In this document: positions 46,493 to 58,910 of the stretch, in pieces | Numbering within the stretch: position 1 is the first letter of the stretch | How the letters are laid out: every line of letters starts with the position of its first letter | Assembly (NCBI GenBank): GCA_037957365.1 | Contig: JARHVA010000006.1 | Location: 8,302,001 to 8,366,000 of the forward strand | Source: Torreya grandis | Taxonomy: Eukaryota > Streptophyta > Pinopsida > Cupressales > Taxaceae | DNA: 64,000 bases | Direction: 5' to 3' | Made by a program: the position numbers and the translations under genes | The notes under the pieces: model-generated | The model's input: the letters and a program-made list of their open reading frames with translations, nothing else | The model's database searches: none | What the model was told of the DNA's origin: nothing

Positions 46493-46629
46493 CTCTGTAT
46501 AGGTAAATGGTATCATCTTAAAAGAGGTAGATGTAGTCATGGATGGCCCAACAGTTGGATCCAAATGTGTAAATAATGGCTGTGACAAATTAAATGTTGT
46601 AAATTCTAGTTGTGATGATGAACCATCAC
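46493..46629 (-). CDS. Gene remnant L, exon 4
   Basis: The acceptor GTGTCATAAAAG sits before 46629 and the donor ACAGAG/GTAAAA at 46493. 137 bp: two bases complete a Gly codon begun by exon 3 (phase 1), then 45 open codons: DGSSSQLEFTTFNLSQPLFT, HLDPTVGPSMTTSTSF, KMIPFTYTE. No stops. Ends in phase 0, as exon 5 begins, although about 2.7 kb of original intron (plus the later C insertion) separates them and another exon could be missing. Confidence 0.55.
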
Positions 46630-46783
46630 CTTTTATGACACAAAAAATGACATATATGTTATATTAAATTTCTATATAAATTAATTGTTAGCTTAGAAAT
46701 TAAATTTACAAATATAACTTAAATTTAATATGACGTTTATATAAAATATACCTACATCTATGTTGTGACTGATATTTACACAC

Positions 46784-47072
46784 CAAATTTGCATGCCAAA
46801 AAATCATCACTCATAAGAATATGATCTAATCCATCTGAACCACTAACACCATCATCATCAAAAGGTCCTATGCACATAGCTCCACATAAGCTATAAGAGT
46901 GGGGTTAGGTTCAAGTAGCTTGTGGAATATCTATAGCATCACTCTATGAAAGCCTACTCATATGCTAAATGAGTGTATCGGTGAGTGAACTAAGATCATG
47001 GAGAGTGTCTATCTCTATAACCTACTAAACTATGGAGGGGATCTCAAGCTCAAGATGCTCTTGGATATGGAT
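46784..47072 (-). CDS. Gene remnant L, exon 3
   Basis: A possible acceptor TTGCATAG sits before 47072; a donor TTTG/GTGTGT is at 46784. One frame runs through: HIQEHLELEIPSIV, VIEIDTLHDLSSLTDTLI, HMSRLS, SDAIDIPQAT, PHSYSLCGAMCIGPFDDDGV, SGSDGLDHILMSDDFLACKF. It is interrupted by TAG, TAA and TGA codons that fit former Gln/Trp. The last base is the first of a Gly codon finished by exon 4. No known domain. Confidence 0.5.
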
Positions 47073-47589
47073 CTATGCAAGCCAATTACATGTATGACAT
47101 GTACCTAATCGATCCTATATAGAGCCTTTTTCTTAACCTTTAAACTTGCTAAAATTAAAATAATTGGGAATCTGGTTGAGGACAAGCTCACATTAGAGTT
47201 TCCTCAAAATATAATGGGACTTCATGGTTGTTATATGGTAGATAGTCAAAAACCATCCACCATCGATCCCTAAAATTGGATGTGATTAAGCTATGTACAC
47301 AATGATGGATAGGAAAATGTTTAGAGAATAAAAGAAATGGGGCATTGGTGGTTGGGTTGATGAATAGGGTACAAATGTCAGCTTTTGAAATCCAAATTTT
47401 TGACCTAAAGGGCTGACAACTTTTTATCTTAATATTCCCTACAATTATCCCTATATGATTTCCATTGATTAATTTGACTCGTTACAGAGTCAATTTGACC
47501 TAATAAGGTCTATAGGGAATCAACTAGCTAGGCATGATGGGGGTTGGTTGAACTGGGATCCCTCATTCTATATATTAACTCTTAAATTT

Positions 47590-47762
47590 CAAGTTTGTTT
47601 CCCACAATGTTGTCAATCAAAATATCTTGACTGTCAGGGGGTTTTGGGAAACTATAGGTGGGTTAGGTGGAGGGATGGGAAGAATAATAGGGTTTTGTGG
47701 AGGGTTAGGAGGAGGAGCAACTAGAGGGTTTTGTGGAGGGTTGGGAGGGTTAGCAAGATGGG
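47590..47762 (-). CDS. Gene remnant L, exon 2 (proline-rich)
   Basis: The acceptor TTTTTTAACAG sits before 47762. In frame with exon 1 it encodes AHLANPPNPPQNPLVAPPPN, PPQNPIILPIPPPNPP and IVSQNPLTVK, a proline-asparagine-rich segment built from a duplicated ~38-bp unit (GTTTTGTGGAGGGTT(A/G)GGAG on the plus strand at 47692 and 47730). A TGA follows shortly after; the 3' border is unclear. The G-rich plus strand here could fold into four-stranded structures. Confidence 0.5.
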
Positions 47763-47855
47763 CTGTTAAAAAACAAATTAAAATTAAAAACTAGGGTTAA
47801 ACAATGAAAATTATAAAAAAATTAGGGCTAAAAGGGAAAGATTTCAATCACTTAC

Positions 47856-47877
47856 CTTTCCTACCCAGTGGCATCAT
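47856..47877 (-). CDS. Gene remnant L, exon 1 with start codon
   Basis: ATGATG at 47877, coding MMPLGRK, then the perfect donor AAAG/GTAAGTG. It joins through an ~93-bp intron to the proline-rich exon without a frame break. It lies 165-500 bp downstream of two short-motif arrays. Confidence 0.5.
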
Positions 47878-48040
47878 CGATCAATAGGTCTGTGGGATGA
47901 ATTTGGTAGCTTTTTGGCACTCTCTAGAGTCTTCTAAGAAAAATGTGATTGCGGAAGCTATGGGAGAGTGAGGGAACTCAAATGCAAAATGATTATTTTT
48001 TCATTCAGGTTTCCATTTTTATTTTTTTTGACACACAAGT

Positions 48041-48217
48041 AACACAATCACATTATTAACACAATCATGTTATTTTAAATGTTAATAATGTGATCATATT
48101 ATTATTCAATATAACACGATCACATTATGGGTCAGTAATCTTGAGCGTAGATTCAAACAACATGATCATGTTAATTAAATAACATGATCACATTATTAAT
48201 TAATGCAATCATGTTAT
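48041..48217. repeat. Array of AACAYRATCAYRTTAT palindromic words
   Basis: Seven copies in about 180 bp: starts near 48041, 48059, 48083 (inverted), 48111, 48158, 48181 and 48204. The core AACATGATCATGTT is a perfect palindrome; variants AACACAATCACATTAT and AACACGATCACATTAT fit C/T exchange. Located upstream of the L start codon. Confidence 0.85.
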
Positions 48218-48261
48218 GAGTAATGTCTATGGAATTATCCCCCAACTCTGTGCACTTACCC

Positions 48262-48379
48262 TCTATCATTCGATTATAAGATGGATGTTGTCATTTAATT
48301 CAGCCACTCAGTTGCAACTTAAATGCTATCATTCAGCTATAGTCATTTAATTGTGGTGTAGATTCTACCATTTAGTTTC
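48262..48379. repeat. Array of CATTYAGTT words
   Basis: Six copies of a loose 12-16 bp word (CTATCATTCGATTATA, GTCATTTAATTCA, CCACTCAGTTGCAA, CTATCATTCAGCTATA, GTCATTTAATTGTG, CTACCATTTAGTTTC), spaced roughly 15-25 bp. Adjacent to the palindrome array. Confidence 0.65.
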
Positions 48380-48399
48380 ATCTTATTGCCTATTGGGTG

Positions 48400-50506
48400 C
48401 TTGTTTGATATCATGGGGTAGTTGTTGAAAGTATATTTTGATGGCTACCCATGACATTGTATGTACTATATATATGTGATGAATTGAATGGTTAACTAAT
48501 AAATTATTGTAAATGGTTGGCGAGATGACCCACAAAATAATTTACATTCTAAATTTTTAGGTGATTAGGACCTATGTAAAGACCCTAAAAATAACCAAAA
48601 AAATTCAAAAATTTGAATATTCATGAATTAACGAATATTCATCGCTAAAATTTACCCTGTCTATAAATACAAGTGTCTACACCATATGCTAACAAACATT
48701 TATGTTAAGGTTATTCGATAGGAATTCCTTTAAAAATCCATTGAGATTAGTGTTATATTGTCTATTTTATGCCAAACTTCATACCAATCTAAGCCAATAG
48801 CAAATCAAAGCCACAAGTGACCATTAGAGAAGTGTTACCACCATGGAGAAGCATTGACGAGTCTCTAATGTCATAGATTGAACACAAACATCCTTATGCC
48901 ACCAAGTGGACATCAAATTTGACAAAAGAGGTAAAATACTTGTGTTGTTTTTATCTCTATTTTTTATCTTGTTCATTATGTTATGCCACTCCCTTGTTCT
49001 TAGGCAAAATTGTTTAGTTATAGTGTATTATTATGCATGGATTTTATCATTTTGACTAACAAGAAACTAATCAACATTTGTGTGCTCTTTAGACTCCTAT
49101 GATACATGCACTAGACATAAATGTGTATTGTTATAATATAACTTAGTAATTTAAATGGAAATGCTTAATATTTATCTAAATAACAATATCCTTCCATCTA
49201 TTAAATATTTAGCATAAAATACAATTTATATCCTTCCAGCTGTGCAACTTAAAATAATTCTAAAACATACTAGAAATCCAAAAGTTAAAACAAATACCAT
49301 AAATTAGATAGAAACATTATAGACCCAAAAAAATAGAAGTGACCTTATAGATTCGTGCATGTGAATCCTTTGGGATGATTCAAATAACATGTGTCAAAAA
49401 GCTTGAGAGAAATTAAAATCACCGAATCCATTCCCATAATTTTATACTTAAGTGTTTTACACATACACAATGCAATGCCACTAGACAAAATCCCTTTTAT
49501 AACTTTAAAACATTATTTGTTATAATTACCCCACCTAAGAGTATATTGGTGCCAAATAAACCAATGCAAGACATTAGCTTTGGAAAACCTTCTAGACATA
49601 GCTTTTATTCAATATATTTTGAAGGTACATTAGGAGATTGATTAGATCCATTGAATCTATGAGCCTTGGAAATTATTGGAGAGTCATCTGTTGTTGGGAC
49701 ATTAGAAATAATGAGTCATTTTTATGGACCTAGTGATGTCTACCTTAGTTACAAGAATGAAGAGTATCACTACAACTTTTGTCATATTAAATTTATTTAA
49801 TAAAACCATTGAAAATTTCACAAATTTCTTAAGAAATAAAATTTATGGTTCCCATCCTCAATAAAAATAATGAAAAAAATAGAGGCAACATCTTGAATCC
49901 TCAGTAAAAACTAATGAAAGAAACCTCATCAAAAAATACAAAATAAAGATGGCATACCTAACACTAATGGATTTTCTCCTCAAGTGAAATCCCCACTGTA
50001 GCAAGCCATACTCAGTATTTTATGAAAATATGGATAAGGTTTTGAAAAATAAATTAGGCAAAAGTGTTCAAGACAAGCAAGTAGTTCACTCTTCATAAGA
50101 TATGTTTAAAAAATATTATAAAACCTTTAACTCTTATAGCCCACAATTATATGTTACAAAAATATAATTTTTAGCTCTTCTAGCCCTTAATATGGAGCCA
50201 TATGTTTGGAAGATTATGATAATATTTAAAATCCCAAAATCAATGGATATGTTAAGGTAGTGTTTAATATGTCTTTTAAAAAAATTATTAATTTCTTCTT
50301 GAGTAAAATTTTACACCACTTCAACTTTACTATGAAAATTTTTGTGTTATTTCATTAAATATAAAATTCAAATAAAGTGTATCCCAACATGTAAATACAA
50401 AAAAGAGGATTTAAGCTAAGTCAAAGGGTTAGAATATCATTAGTTAATAAAATAATAAAATTTAAAATTAGCTTTTATGTTTGACACTCTCCTTATAAAG
50501 CCATAT
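48400..50506. other. AT-rich stretch without recognised features
   Basis: No convincing ORF, LTR or tandem repeat. A small palindrome (GAATATTCATGAATTAACGA around 48615-48640) was noted. Confidence 0.4.
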
Positions 50507-50511
50507 AGGTT
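50507..50511. repeat. Target-site duplication of element D, left copy
   Basis: AGGTT, identical to 53875-53879. Confidence 0.88.
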
Positions 50512-50804
50512 TGTTAGATTACTCCAAGATCTCTGAATGTCTAATAAATGCATGAAACCCTAGGATTAGGTGATAGCAATATAAATCAAAAATGAGTTTC
50601 ATATTATTCCATTAGCTAATTTGCCAAAAATTATAAATGAGGCACATTATATAATGAGAGATTAGGTGACAAAAAAGGAAACAACTCAACTCACTATCAA
50701 ATAACATATTAAGTGTAATTCCCCTAATGACCTTAACAACCCTAAATAAGTTGACTAAAAACTATGTAGATAAAATTGAAAGAAGAAAAAATCCTACACT
50801 AACA
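50512..50804 (-). repeat. Element D 3' LTR
   Basis: The plus strand starts TGTTAGATTACTCC and ends CCTACACTAACA. It aligns over its length to 53582-53874. Confidence 0.9.
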
Positions 50805-53568
50805 TCCCTTGAAGTGTAGCGTAGGTGGATAAGAGTATTGGGACCCAACAATGAGGCCTGATGAGGTACCCAAACACAATGCAACTCCCATAAAGTGGAG
50901 AAAAAGAGAAAACCCGTAGGAGAAAACTCCTCCCATAAATGAGAGTAAAGTGAGAAATCATGCATGCTCTAAGGACATCAGGCAAAAAGGAGAATGTAGC
51001 TATAAGTGAGATCAAATAGGGAAAATAAAGAGGATAACTTAGAAGTCCCCATAGAAGATGTTGAAGCTGCTTACAATAGATATTGAAAAATGGTGAATGT
51101 CACCTATGAGATCCTCTTCCTGAAGATTAAAGAAATTCTATCTACATCAAACAATGTTTCTTCCCTTTGCCAAAGGAATAAAATTAATGGTGTACTAAAA
51201 ATATATCCATTATATAATGAAATATGAAGGCAATAGTGCAAAAGAAATTAGAGTAGGGTCTAAGACATAAGTGTGGCAAATGTCTGGTAAGATTATGTAC
51301 AAGAACAAAATGTAATGCCACTGAAGTGAACCTTTTAGAAGTAGGTGAAATGAAGAGTGGATCACCCTATAATAGTAAATGTGTCCACAAAGTGCCTAAT
51401 ATATCTCCAACCAAGGTGTGATTCCTATACAAGGAATTACATTCATCATGCATAGTAAGAGGGCCAATTATTATATGTGATGATGGTGCAATGGAAGTAG
51501 ATGTGAAAATGGACTACAAAATTCCCTGGACTTATGTAACAGACTAATTAATGTATAATTTGTAATGTATCAATATACCTACACCCTATAATGTTAAAAG
51601 TGGACCAAAAATAGGTGGATAAAAGACTAACTCCTCAATATCTAGAAGGTGACAAAGAAATGGTGGAGGTGTGTCCCTATTACTACTATAGTCATCTGTG
51701 CTAGAAAAAAGTCATAAATCTTAGATATGTACTCATGATCAAAAGTATCATCAAGTAAAATTGAGTTTGATGAATAAGAATGGCATGGATCATTCATTAA
51801 AGGAATGTCTGTATGAAGTGTGGAGCATGGCTCAACAACTCTCAAAACCAAGGAAGAGATTACAGATGAAGCACACATATCCATAGAATGAAAATCCACA
51901 TGAAGATATGTGTCTTGGATGATATCATAAGGTGTCTTCCTAAGTAAGAATATGTGATGGCTCTATAATAACAACATCATGTATAGGTACATAAGTAGAA
52001 TCTATAATGGGATAACAAAGTTCAGTCAGAATCTTGTCCTAAAGTGGTAGCTCGATAGAAGGAAGATCATTATCCACCATGGATATGTTGTCATAGGAAA
52101 CAAGAGTAAGAAGAGAGATTTAAATAGTCTCCAAAGAGATGATATGAAGAGGAGGAGGAGAAGTGATATAAATCTCAGCAGGATTCTCAAAAAAAGACTA
52201 AAGGATGATCCAAATAGTGTTGGGACACATGGTGAGCTGCATATGGTGATGTAGATCTCATGAAAATTTAAACAACAAGATGGTATGAACCTTATCACAA
52301 GCTTTATCCCACTTAATATACTTATCATAATTTATGGGAGTAGGTATCTGTCTATATAATAATGGAATATGATTCTTTCCCTTTTTCTTGAGTAAGTGTC
52401 CCATACAAGCACGCCAAGAAGCATAGTTTCTTTATCTAAGAAGAATCACTGGTGTGAAATCAAATTTCCTCCATATGTATCTCTCAAGTGAATTCAACAT
52501 GATTGAGATAAGACACCAAAAAGGTGAAAAAACTATGCAAAATAATTGTAATGACCCCTAGTTACAATAATAATGCATGATCATGAAGAGGACATCAGGC
52601 ACAATTGAGAATGTGGGTAAATGAGCAGTAAATGTAGTAATAAACACAATGAATAAAATAATTTTTAGAAGAGACACTAAGTAATGTAAACCACCACACA
52701 ATACCCCCTCATAACTATTAGCAGTGACCCCCCCAAATTTGTAAATACAAGCACACTTGTATAGACATTGGGCACAACTAATAATGCATTTTGAGTAATC
52801 TATGTCTAAGTATGAAAGAAATGGAGGGATGTCAAACTCTATCGATAATACATATAAGAGATATAAAATTTTAATAATAACTATATGTAGAGGGATTAAA
52901 AAAGTCATCAATGCATAGAGCATGAAAAAATAATCATTTTTGAAGAAGATGGCACTCAAAAAGAAGTTATTGATAAAAAGTTATGCGTGTTTAAAAATTT
53001 GAGCTCGCATAAAAAATATCCACCCAACATGAATTTAAAAAAATTTAGAGACCCCCAACATAAATTTCAAAATGTTTGGGTTGAATGGATAGTTTGTTGG
53101 GTTCTAGAGTTAAGCCCCCACTAGTAAGAATCAATATTCAAGCCCCCTCTATGTGACCACACCATATGACCAAGGGGCCAGGACCTTGGAATTTTTTGTC
53201 AGGGATGTAGTCACCTCTTACAATCATTGAGGTTTCAGACTAGAGAATCATAAAATCCCAAAAAATTATTTTCCCTTAGAGAACTGATTGTATGGATTTG
53301 TGCAAAATCACTGAAAAAGCTCTGAAACCCTTCAAAATGGCCAAAATGGACAGTCATAAAAATAAGTGGTGTTTAAAGCTACTCTTAAGGCTTTAGTGCC
53401 TTCTAAATCTGATAACTCTATCTATTTTTAAATTTGAGACTCCAACTAAATAATTTACATGGATTTTCATGAAATTCCACCAGACCCTTAACAAGAAAAC
53501 CAACAAGAATGCATGCAAGAAAAATGTCACCAAGGACTTTAGAAATGGAAAAGTAGCCATTAGATTAG
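50805..53568 (-). other. Element D internal region
   Basis: Minus-strand open frames (51642-51899, 52026-52328, 52558-52959) encode hydrophobic, Leu/Ile/Phe-rich products without motifs; the last (133 codons, with FLIPLHIVIIKILYLLYVL) would contain several membrane segments but is most likely compositional. A short purine run (AAGGGA) adjoins the 3' LTR as a possible polypurine tract. Confidence 0.5.
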
Positions 53569-53581
53569 ATCTCTGATACCA
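53569..53581 (-). promoter_or_regulatory. Element D primer-binding site
   Basis: The minus strand reads TGGTATCAGAGAT next to the 5' LTR, complementary to the 3' end of plant initiator methionine tRNA in its first 11 bases. Confidence 0.88.
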
Positions 53582-53874
53582 TGTCATATTACTTTAATAT
53601 ATGTGAATGAGAAAAAAATGTATAAAACCCTAGTATTAGGGGAGAGCAATGCAAAACAAAAGTGAGCTTCATATTAATCTATTATGTAATTAACAAAAAA
53701 GTACAAAGGAGGTATATTATATAGTGAGAGATTAGGTCACCAAAAAGGCAACAACTCAACTCACTATTAGAAAACACATTAAGTGTAATTCCCCTAAAGA
53801 TCTTAACAATCCTAAGCAAGCTAACTAATAACCATGTAGGTAAAACTAAAAGTGGAAAAAATCCTACAGTAAAA
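53582..53874 (-). repeat. Element D 5' LTR
   Basis: The plus strand starts TGTCATATTACTTTAAT and ends CCTACAGTAAAA (terminal CA mutated). Confidence 0.9.
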
Positions 53875-53879
53875 AGGTT
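53875..53879. repeat. Target-site duplication of element D, right copy
   Basis: AGGTT, identical to 50507-50511. Confidence 0.88.
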
Positions 53880-54429
53880 AATATGTAATACTTAATTATT
53901 ATTGACCAATAATATTAGTCAATTAGTTAAAATAAAATTATAATTAGGCCCTTTTTTACTTAAAATTAGCTCTAATGGTACTATGTCTAAAACTATTGAT
54001 ATCATTTCTATTTTAAGCTTGAAAAATGATAGGGAATAAGCAATGCATAGATGATCATCGATAATTTTGTGCCCACGGTAAGTCATTGTATGAGTGATAT
54101 ATAGATTTTGTGTTGATGTGTCATAATCATGTTGTCTCATAGTCATGAAAAACATGGAGTGTAATGTTGATTTTAATTCTTCTCGTGGACCCATTGAATT
54201 ATGAGTTCACCGTATTATTTGAAAATAAAAATAGCATGAAATGAGACACATGAAAACCATCCAACAGTCATGGCCTCAAAAAATTCACAAATATCATGAA
54301 CAATCAAAGTGGCCATAGTAAAGTCCATGGGATCTATTATAAATAGTGTTTGATATTATTTGAGTTTTAATACTCCGTGAATCCTGTGACTTGGTTAGAA
54401 TGCATGTGTCTTATTTTATAGCATATTAA
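53880..54429. other. Short unassigned spacer between D and E
   Basis: A 91-codon minus-strand open frame at 53919-54194 (MGPREELKSTLHSMFFMTMR...) lacks a recognisable domain. Confidence 0.4.
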
Positions 54430-57400
54430 TGTTAAAGGTAAAATCCATTGAGAGAGGGGGGGGTTAATCAGCGGTGGAAAACAATCTAATTCAATTTCAA
54501 AACCCTTGAAAAAACTTAAGCATTCAATACAATTATTCGTGAAGCATACATATCATTCATAACAGTGAACAATGAACATAATGCAAGATCACATACACAA
54601 CACAAAATCTATGTGGGAAAACCTCTTGGGGAATAAAACCCACTCTCAAGCGTACAAACACATGGACTCCTATCCTATAAGATGATCACAAATAAGAGAC
54701 TGATCAAGTCCTTTTGATCAGGAACCTTGGTCAAGTCCTTCTGACATAAGGCCTTTAGTCAAAAAATAGTTACATAAGGAGCACCTACCCCTAAGATGAT
54801 CAAGTATTTCTAACCTACAACATTGATCAAGTCCTTTTGACTAGAGGTCTTTAATGAAACCTTGTTTCATAAGGAGCAACTGCCCCTAAAGAAGATCAAA
54901 TCCTTTAGACCCTCCTTGAAAAGAACACTTCCACCTTAGAATTGATGTCTTCAACAACTAATTATGGTCCTTTTGATTATCTGATAGCTACATAAAATCT
55001 ATCTATAACTCATATAGGCCTCTCACATAATCATGCCATAATCTCTCTCCTTCACGAAAACAGTCCTCATATGCACACTCAAATCTCTTTGCACAAATTC
55101 AAACTACAAGAAAACTAAACTATCATAAAAAACATGACCTACAAATCATTTACATAGTCCTTAGTATTTTATACTCATCAATCCAATAGCTGAACACTCT
55201 CAATCTCCTCTTCTTTCTTTCGCTCTCCAACTCTCTCACATACAAGTCTCTCACTCATAAATCTTCCACACCAAGTCTAGAAACCATCATCTTTGGTTCC
55301 ACTATTTATAGATAAATCTTAATTTATCAAGTCCACATTAATCCTTATTGGACACAATACATGCCTTCAACCTTAACACATCTCACATGGGTCACACGTA
55401 AGCACAACACACTTTCAAATAGGCCTAATTCACTTTTAGGCCTATGGAGACCCATTCAGCTCTTTGACACTTCTCTGACCATAAAAAGAATAGAGGACCA
55501 CTTTCAAATACATAGGTCCAATCCATATGTCCCCTTAGACATCCTCAAATAATCACAGTCACCTTTGTTCACTTCTACATATGCTCAATCAACTCAAACA
55601 TAGACTTTATACATAGGAACACCATTACCAAACATACAATCAACTTCTTAAGCATTGTTCATACTCAAGATAGATTGATCACACCTCTAAAATACTCACA
55701 AAACATCATCATGGAGTCTAAAATACTATCCAATATCCAATTCACCATGAAACATCAAAATAACATCTATATAAACTCAATTACTCTACTCGAGTCACTT
55801 GAAAAACAAGCACGAAACCACAATCAACTTTGAAGCTCAATATCTCTATTTTCACACACTTTCAGATCTTCAAATAAGGTTCATTAGATGTGCCATAGAG
55901 TCCTCTACCACTTTGATTTTTACTGTATGAGAAAAAGTTGAATTCTATCAAAAGATATGGACATAATATAGAGCTTTGGTTTTTCCCTATGTTAAATTCA
56001 AATATTTGAATTCAAATGGTCACAGTTAAACTTTGAACACAGTGCTCACATCTCATGTCCTCTCAAATTTGGATCAATCTTGCACCATTGATCTTGTTCA
56101 AACTTTAACGCATAGTCCACTAAAGATAAATGTTAAACATCTGATAGTTGACCTTATCTTGTGCAATCTAAAAACTTTGACTCAATGCACTCTGTCGATC
56201 TTTGTAGATTAGTTAGGTCTTTAGCAATCAATACTCATCTTTTGATCAATCTATATGAACACCTACTCGCCAATAGATCCTTATCTTGTACCTTTGCTTA
56301 TTCATTAAACATCATGTACCTATCCTCATCTCATAGCTTCATGATTTCTTAGAGAAATGCACACCGTCGATCTTGCTCAAGCTTTAACCTGTGCAAAAAT
56401 GACTATGGGGACCCTTTCAATATGTCTAAGTAGCCATTTTTAAACCTTAATAATTTATTCTATTCTTCGATGCATGATCTCAAATTTGGACCATATGATC
56501 TCCTCACAAAGGATAATCTAACCATATGACACACTCATCTTGAACCCTTCACATGTGTGAGATATATCACCATTAAAATGGCTTCTCAAAAACATTTGTC
56601 ACAAAGCAAACTATTTCAAGACCTACCTGAGAGGTCAACTTTGAGCATGCATAACTTTTGTTACATTTCAGTACATGATCTCAAATTTAGCACAAATAAA
56701 CTAGGTTCAAAATTGAACAAACCCATATGATCTTCTTCTCTTGAAATATCCACACATTGGAGATATACCATCATAAAAATGCCTAATCAGCTCTTTCTTG
56801 CCTTATGCAAATTTGGCTAAGTATGGAAAAACTAAGTCAAACTGTTTGGGAGCCCAACTTTGCATATGCATATCTTTTGATGTTTTTTATTTCATGATCT
56901 AAAATTTAACAAAAATAAACTAGGCACAAAAATAAACAAACTCATATGATCATTTTACCCTAACACTTACATGGATGTGAAAGCTAACCTTATCAACATG
57001 CTTACTCAGCTCCTTCTAGCCAATTGTAAATTTGGCTAAGTATGGGAAAATAATGAATATCAACTAAAAAGACAAATTTTCACCTTCATATATTTTACCA
57101 CGCTTTGATGCATGACTTGAGACCTGATGCATAATAACTAGGGACTACTATGATCAAAACCATATGACCAACTCCCCTTGACTCATTCACACGTGGTAAT
57201 GGTGGCATCATCAAACTGCCTACTCAAAATTATTGCCACTAGACCCAAAGTGTTTAGATGAGAACAGTGATGAACCAAGTGAATTCCACTCATACACATA
57301 AGCACTCAAATCATTCTTGAATTATGATAGAACCCTTGTACATGCTCAAATCACCATACTCATCCCTTAACCTCTCAAACCAAGCAAAATTTGAAGATCA

Positions 57401-57536
57401 ACCAATCATACTTCAAGCATACAAGAACAAGCACATTACACACTTTGTCATTGTCACATATATTATCAAAGCACTTCATTCACTTACTAGGACACCTACA
57501 TGACAACACCATGACAGCATTGACAATACTCCAATA
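54430..57536 (-). repeat. Element E 3' LTR
   Basis: About 3107 bp, unusually long for Copia. The plus strand starts TGTTAAAGG and ends GACAATACTCCAATA (minus-strand start TATTGGAGTATTGTC, with TG decayed to TA). Content is non-coding. The 3' border is inferred from the adjoining polypurine tract. Confidence 0.8.
54680..54905. repeat. GATCAAGTCCTT(T/C)TGA repeats inside E LTR
   Basis: Five to six copies of a ~16-bp word in about 200 bp (54703, 54732, 54798, 54828, 54893, with variants), alternating with AAGGAGCA(A/C)CT(A/G)CCCCTAA words. The same block recurs at 61756-61890 in the other LTR. Confidence 0.75.
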
Positions 57537-57560
57537 ATTTCCCCCTTTGTCATTGATGTC
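57537..57560 (-). other. Element E polypurine tract
   Basis: The minus strand reads TGACAAAGGGGGAAAT just before the 3' LTR start. Confidence 0.7.
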
Positions 57561-58910
57561 AACAATCATCATATATAGAAATATACAACTCACCTTCTCT
57601 CTCTTTAAACACTCCCACAACAAGAAGTTTATCCCCCTTTGACACGATGACAAAGTGGGAACCAATTGATCTTGAGGACCTAAAAATACTATCAAATAGG
57701 AAAGGACCATCTTAGAAAGATGATACAAACTCCCCCTTACCTTGAGCCTACTTTAACTTACCTTGACAACATCCTCTTGCTCCATGCTAACACTCTCTTC
57801 AACCAAGCATTGTAACCAATGAAAAAAGAACATACAAAAACACATAAATTTGATGGAACACATAAAAAACCATCTAAGAGGGACTCCCCTTAAGAACTCT
57901 AACCAATTTCACCTTCTAAGCATCTTTAGATCTCCACACACCATGAAGAATCACCATATATGCTTATTATCCTTCTCTCTCAAGTTATCATAAGGACCAC
58001 CAACAGAACTTCATGCCACTCACCAAATAGGAAACATGCACTAAAATAACTTGAGAACTCACCTTCGAACACACATACCTTGCTATTTTGGATAAACTAA
58101 GCAATAATCACTCTTTTTCAAATTAGGCCTATCTAGCCTCCTTGTAGCCCTCCCTAGAACTTGCAAAGCCCATAATTTAAAGTAGACACATCTTCAAGAC
58201 ATGAAACTCCATATCTGGATCACTCTCATATGCCCCTTTAATCAAACCAATTTGTATCACCAGGATCATCCTCTGCAAGATACTTCTGTCACAAACCTAC
58301 TACCCAATTAGGCATCCACCTTGATAAAAACATGAATAACTTGAGAACCACAAACCTTCAAATCTTTGTGAAGATTGATTTGAAAACCCATTTGGCACAT
58401 TCAACATTTTAAAAGTCTGTAGACCTCAACTCATAAGGCAGACCACTTTTCTAGTAGAGTCCAAAACCCTAGAATCTTAAAACAAACAAAGTCAACACAA
58501 CACCTTCCAATCAACATCCACCTCTAAAACTTCTTATATACCTGGAGATAACAATTACACACTTCTAGACCAAGATTTGATCTTCCACACCATATGGAAT
58601 AATGACTTCCTATAACCCATTTTAAGACCTTGATAAATCACAAATCCTCCTTTGCCATCTGAGAACCTTCAATCTGACCCTGCAGATTGTTTTGACCGAA
58701 AAACACCACAACAACACTTACTTCTCCACTTGAAAGGAGTCTCTTAAGAAACATAGATAGATACACCCTCTATATCTCAATTCTCTAAAACAAAAATAAA
58801 TCCGCATATTCCTTCTCCTCCTTGCTCAATTTATACTTATTCTTATTCTTCTTCTTCTTCTTTGGCTTTAGAGAAACAACTTCCTCAACTATGACAATAT
58901 TATCCTTTTA
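57561..58910 (-). other. Element E region where pol is expected; non-coding
   Basis: No protease, integrase, RT or RNase H wording on the minus strand. An 82-codon minus-strand frame at 57480-57728 spans the LTR border and lacks a domain. A (TTC)n-rich tract is at 58838-58865. Confidence 0.55.

Larger units (their letters stand above)
50512..53874 (-). mobile_element. Element D: small non-autonomous LTR retrotransposon (Copia-type primer site)
   Basis: Two 293-bp LTRs with perfect 5-bp target duplications and 2.78 kb between them. The primer site TGGTATCAGAG just inside the right LTR (minus strand) is the initiator tRNA-Met complement typical of plant Copia elements. No gag, RT or integrase wording was seen on either strand, so D depended on others. 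LTR divergence, by eye about one base in five or six, marks it as old. Confidence 0.88.

Noticed and set aside
46355..46588. 77-codon minus-strand ORF taken as a whole gene
   Set aside because: Only the part up to the donor at 46493 looks coding; the rest is intron, so it is listed as exon 4 of L.
52558..52959. Membrane protein gene in element D
   Set aside because: Hydrophobic runs expected from T-rich DNA; no start context, homology or conserved motif visible.
54680..54905. CRISPR-like array
   Set aside because: Spacing is irregular, units vary, and the block is duplicated in both LTRs of a plant retrotransposon.
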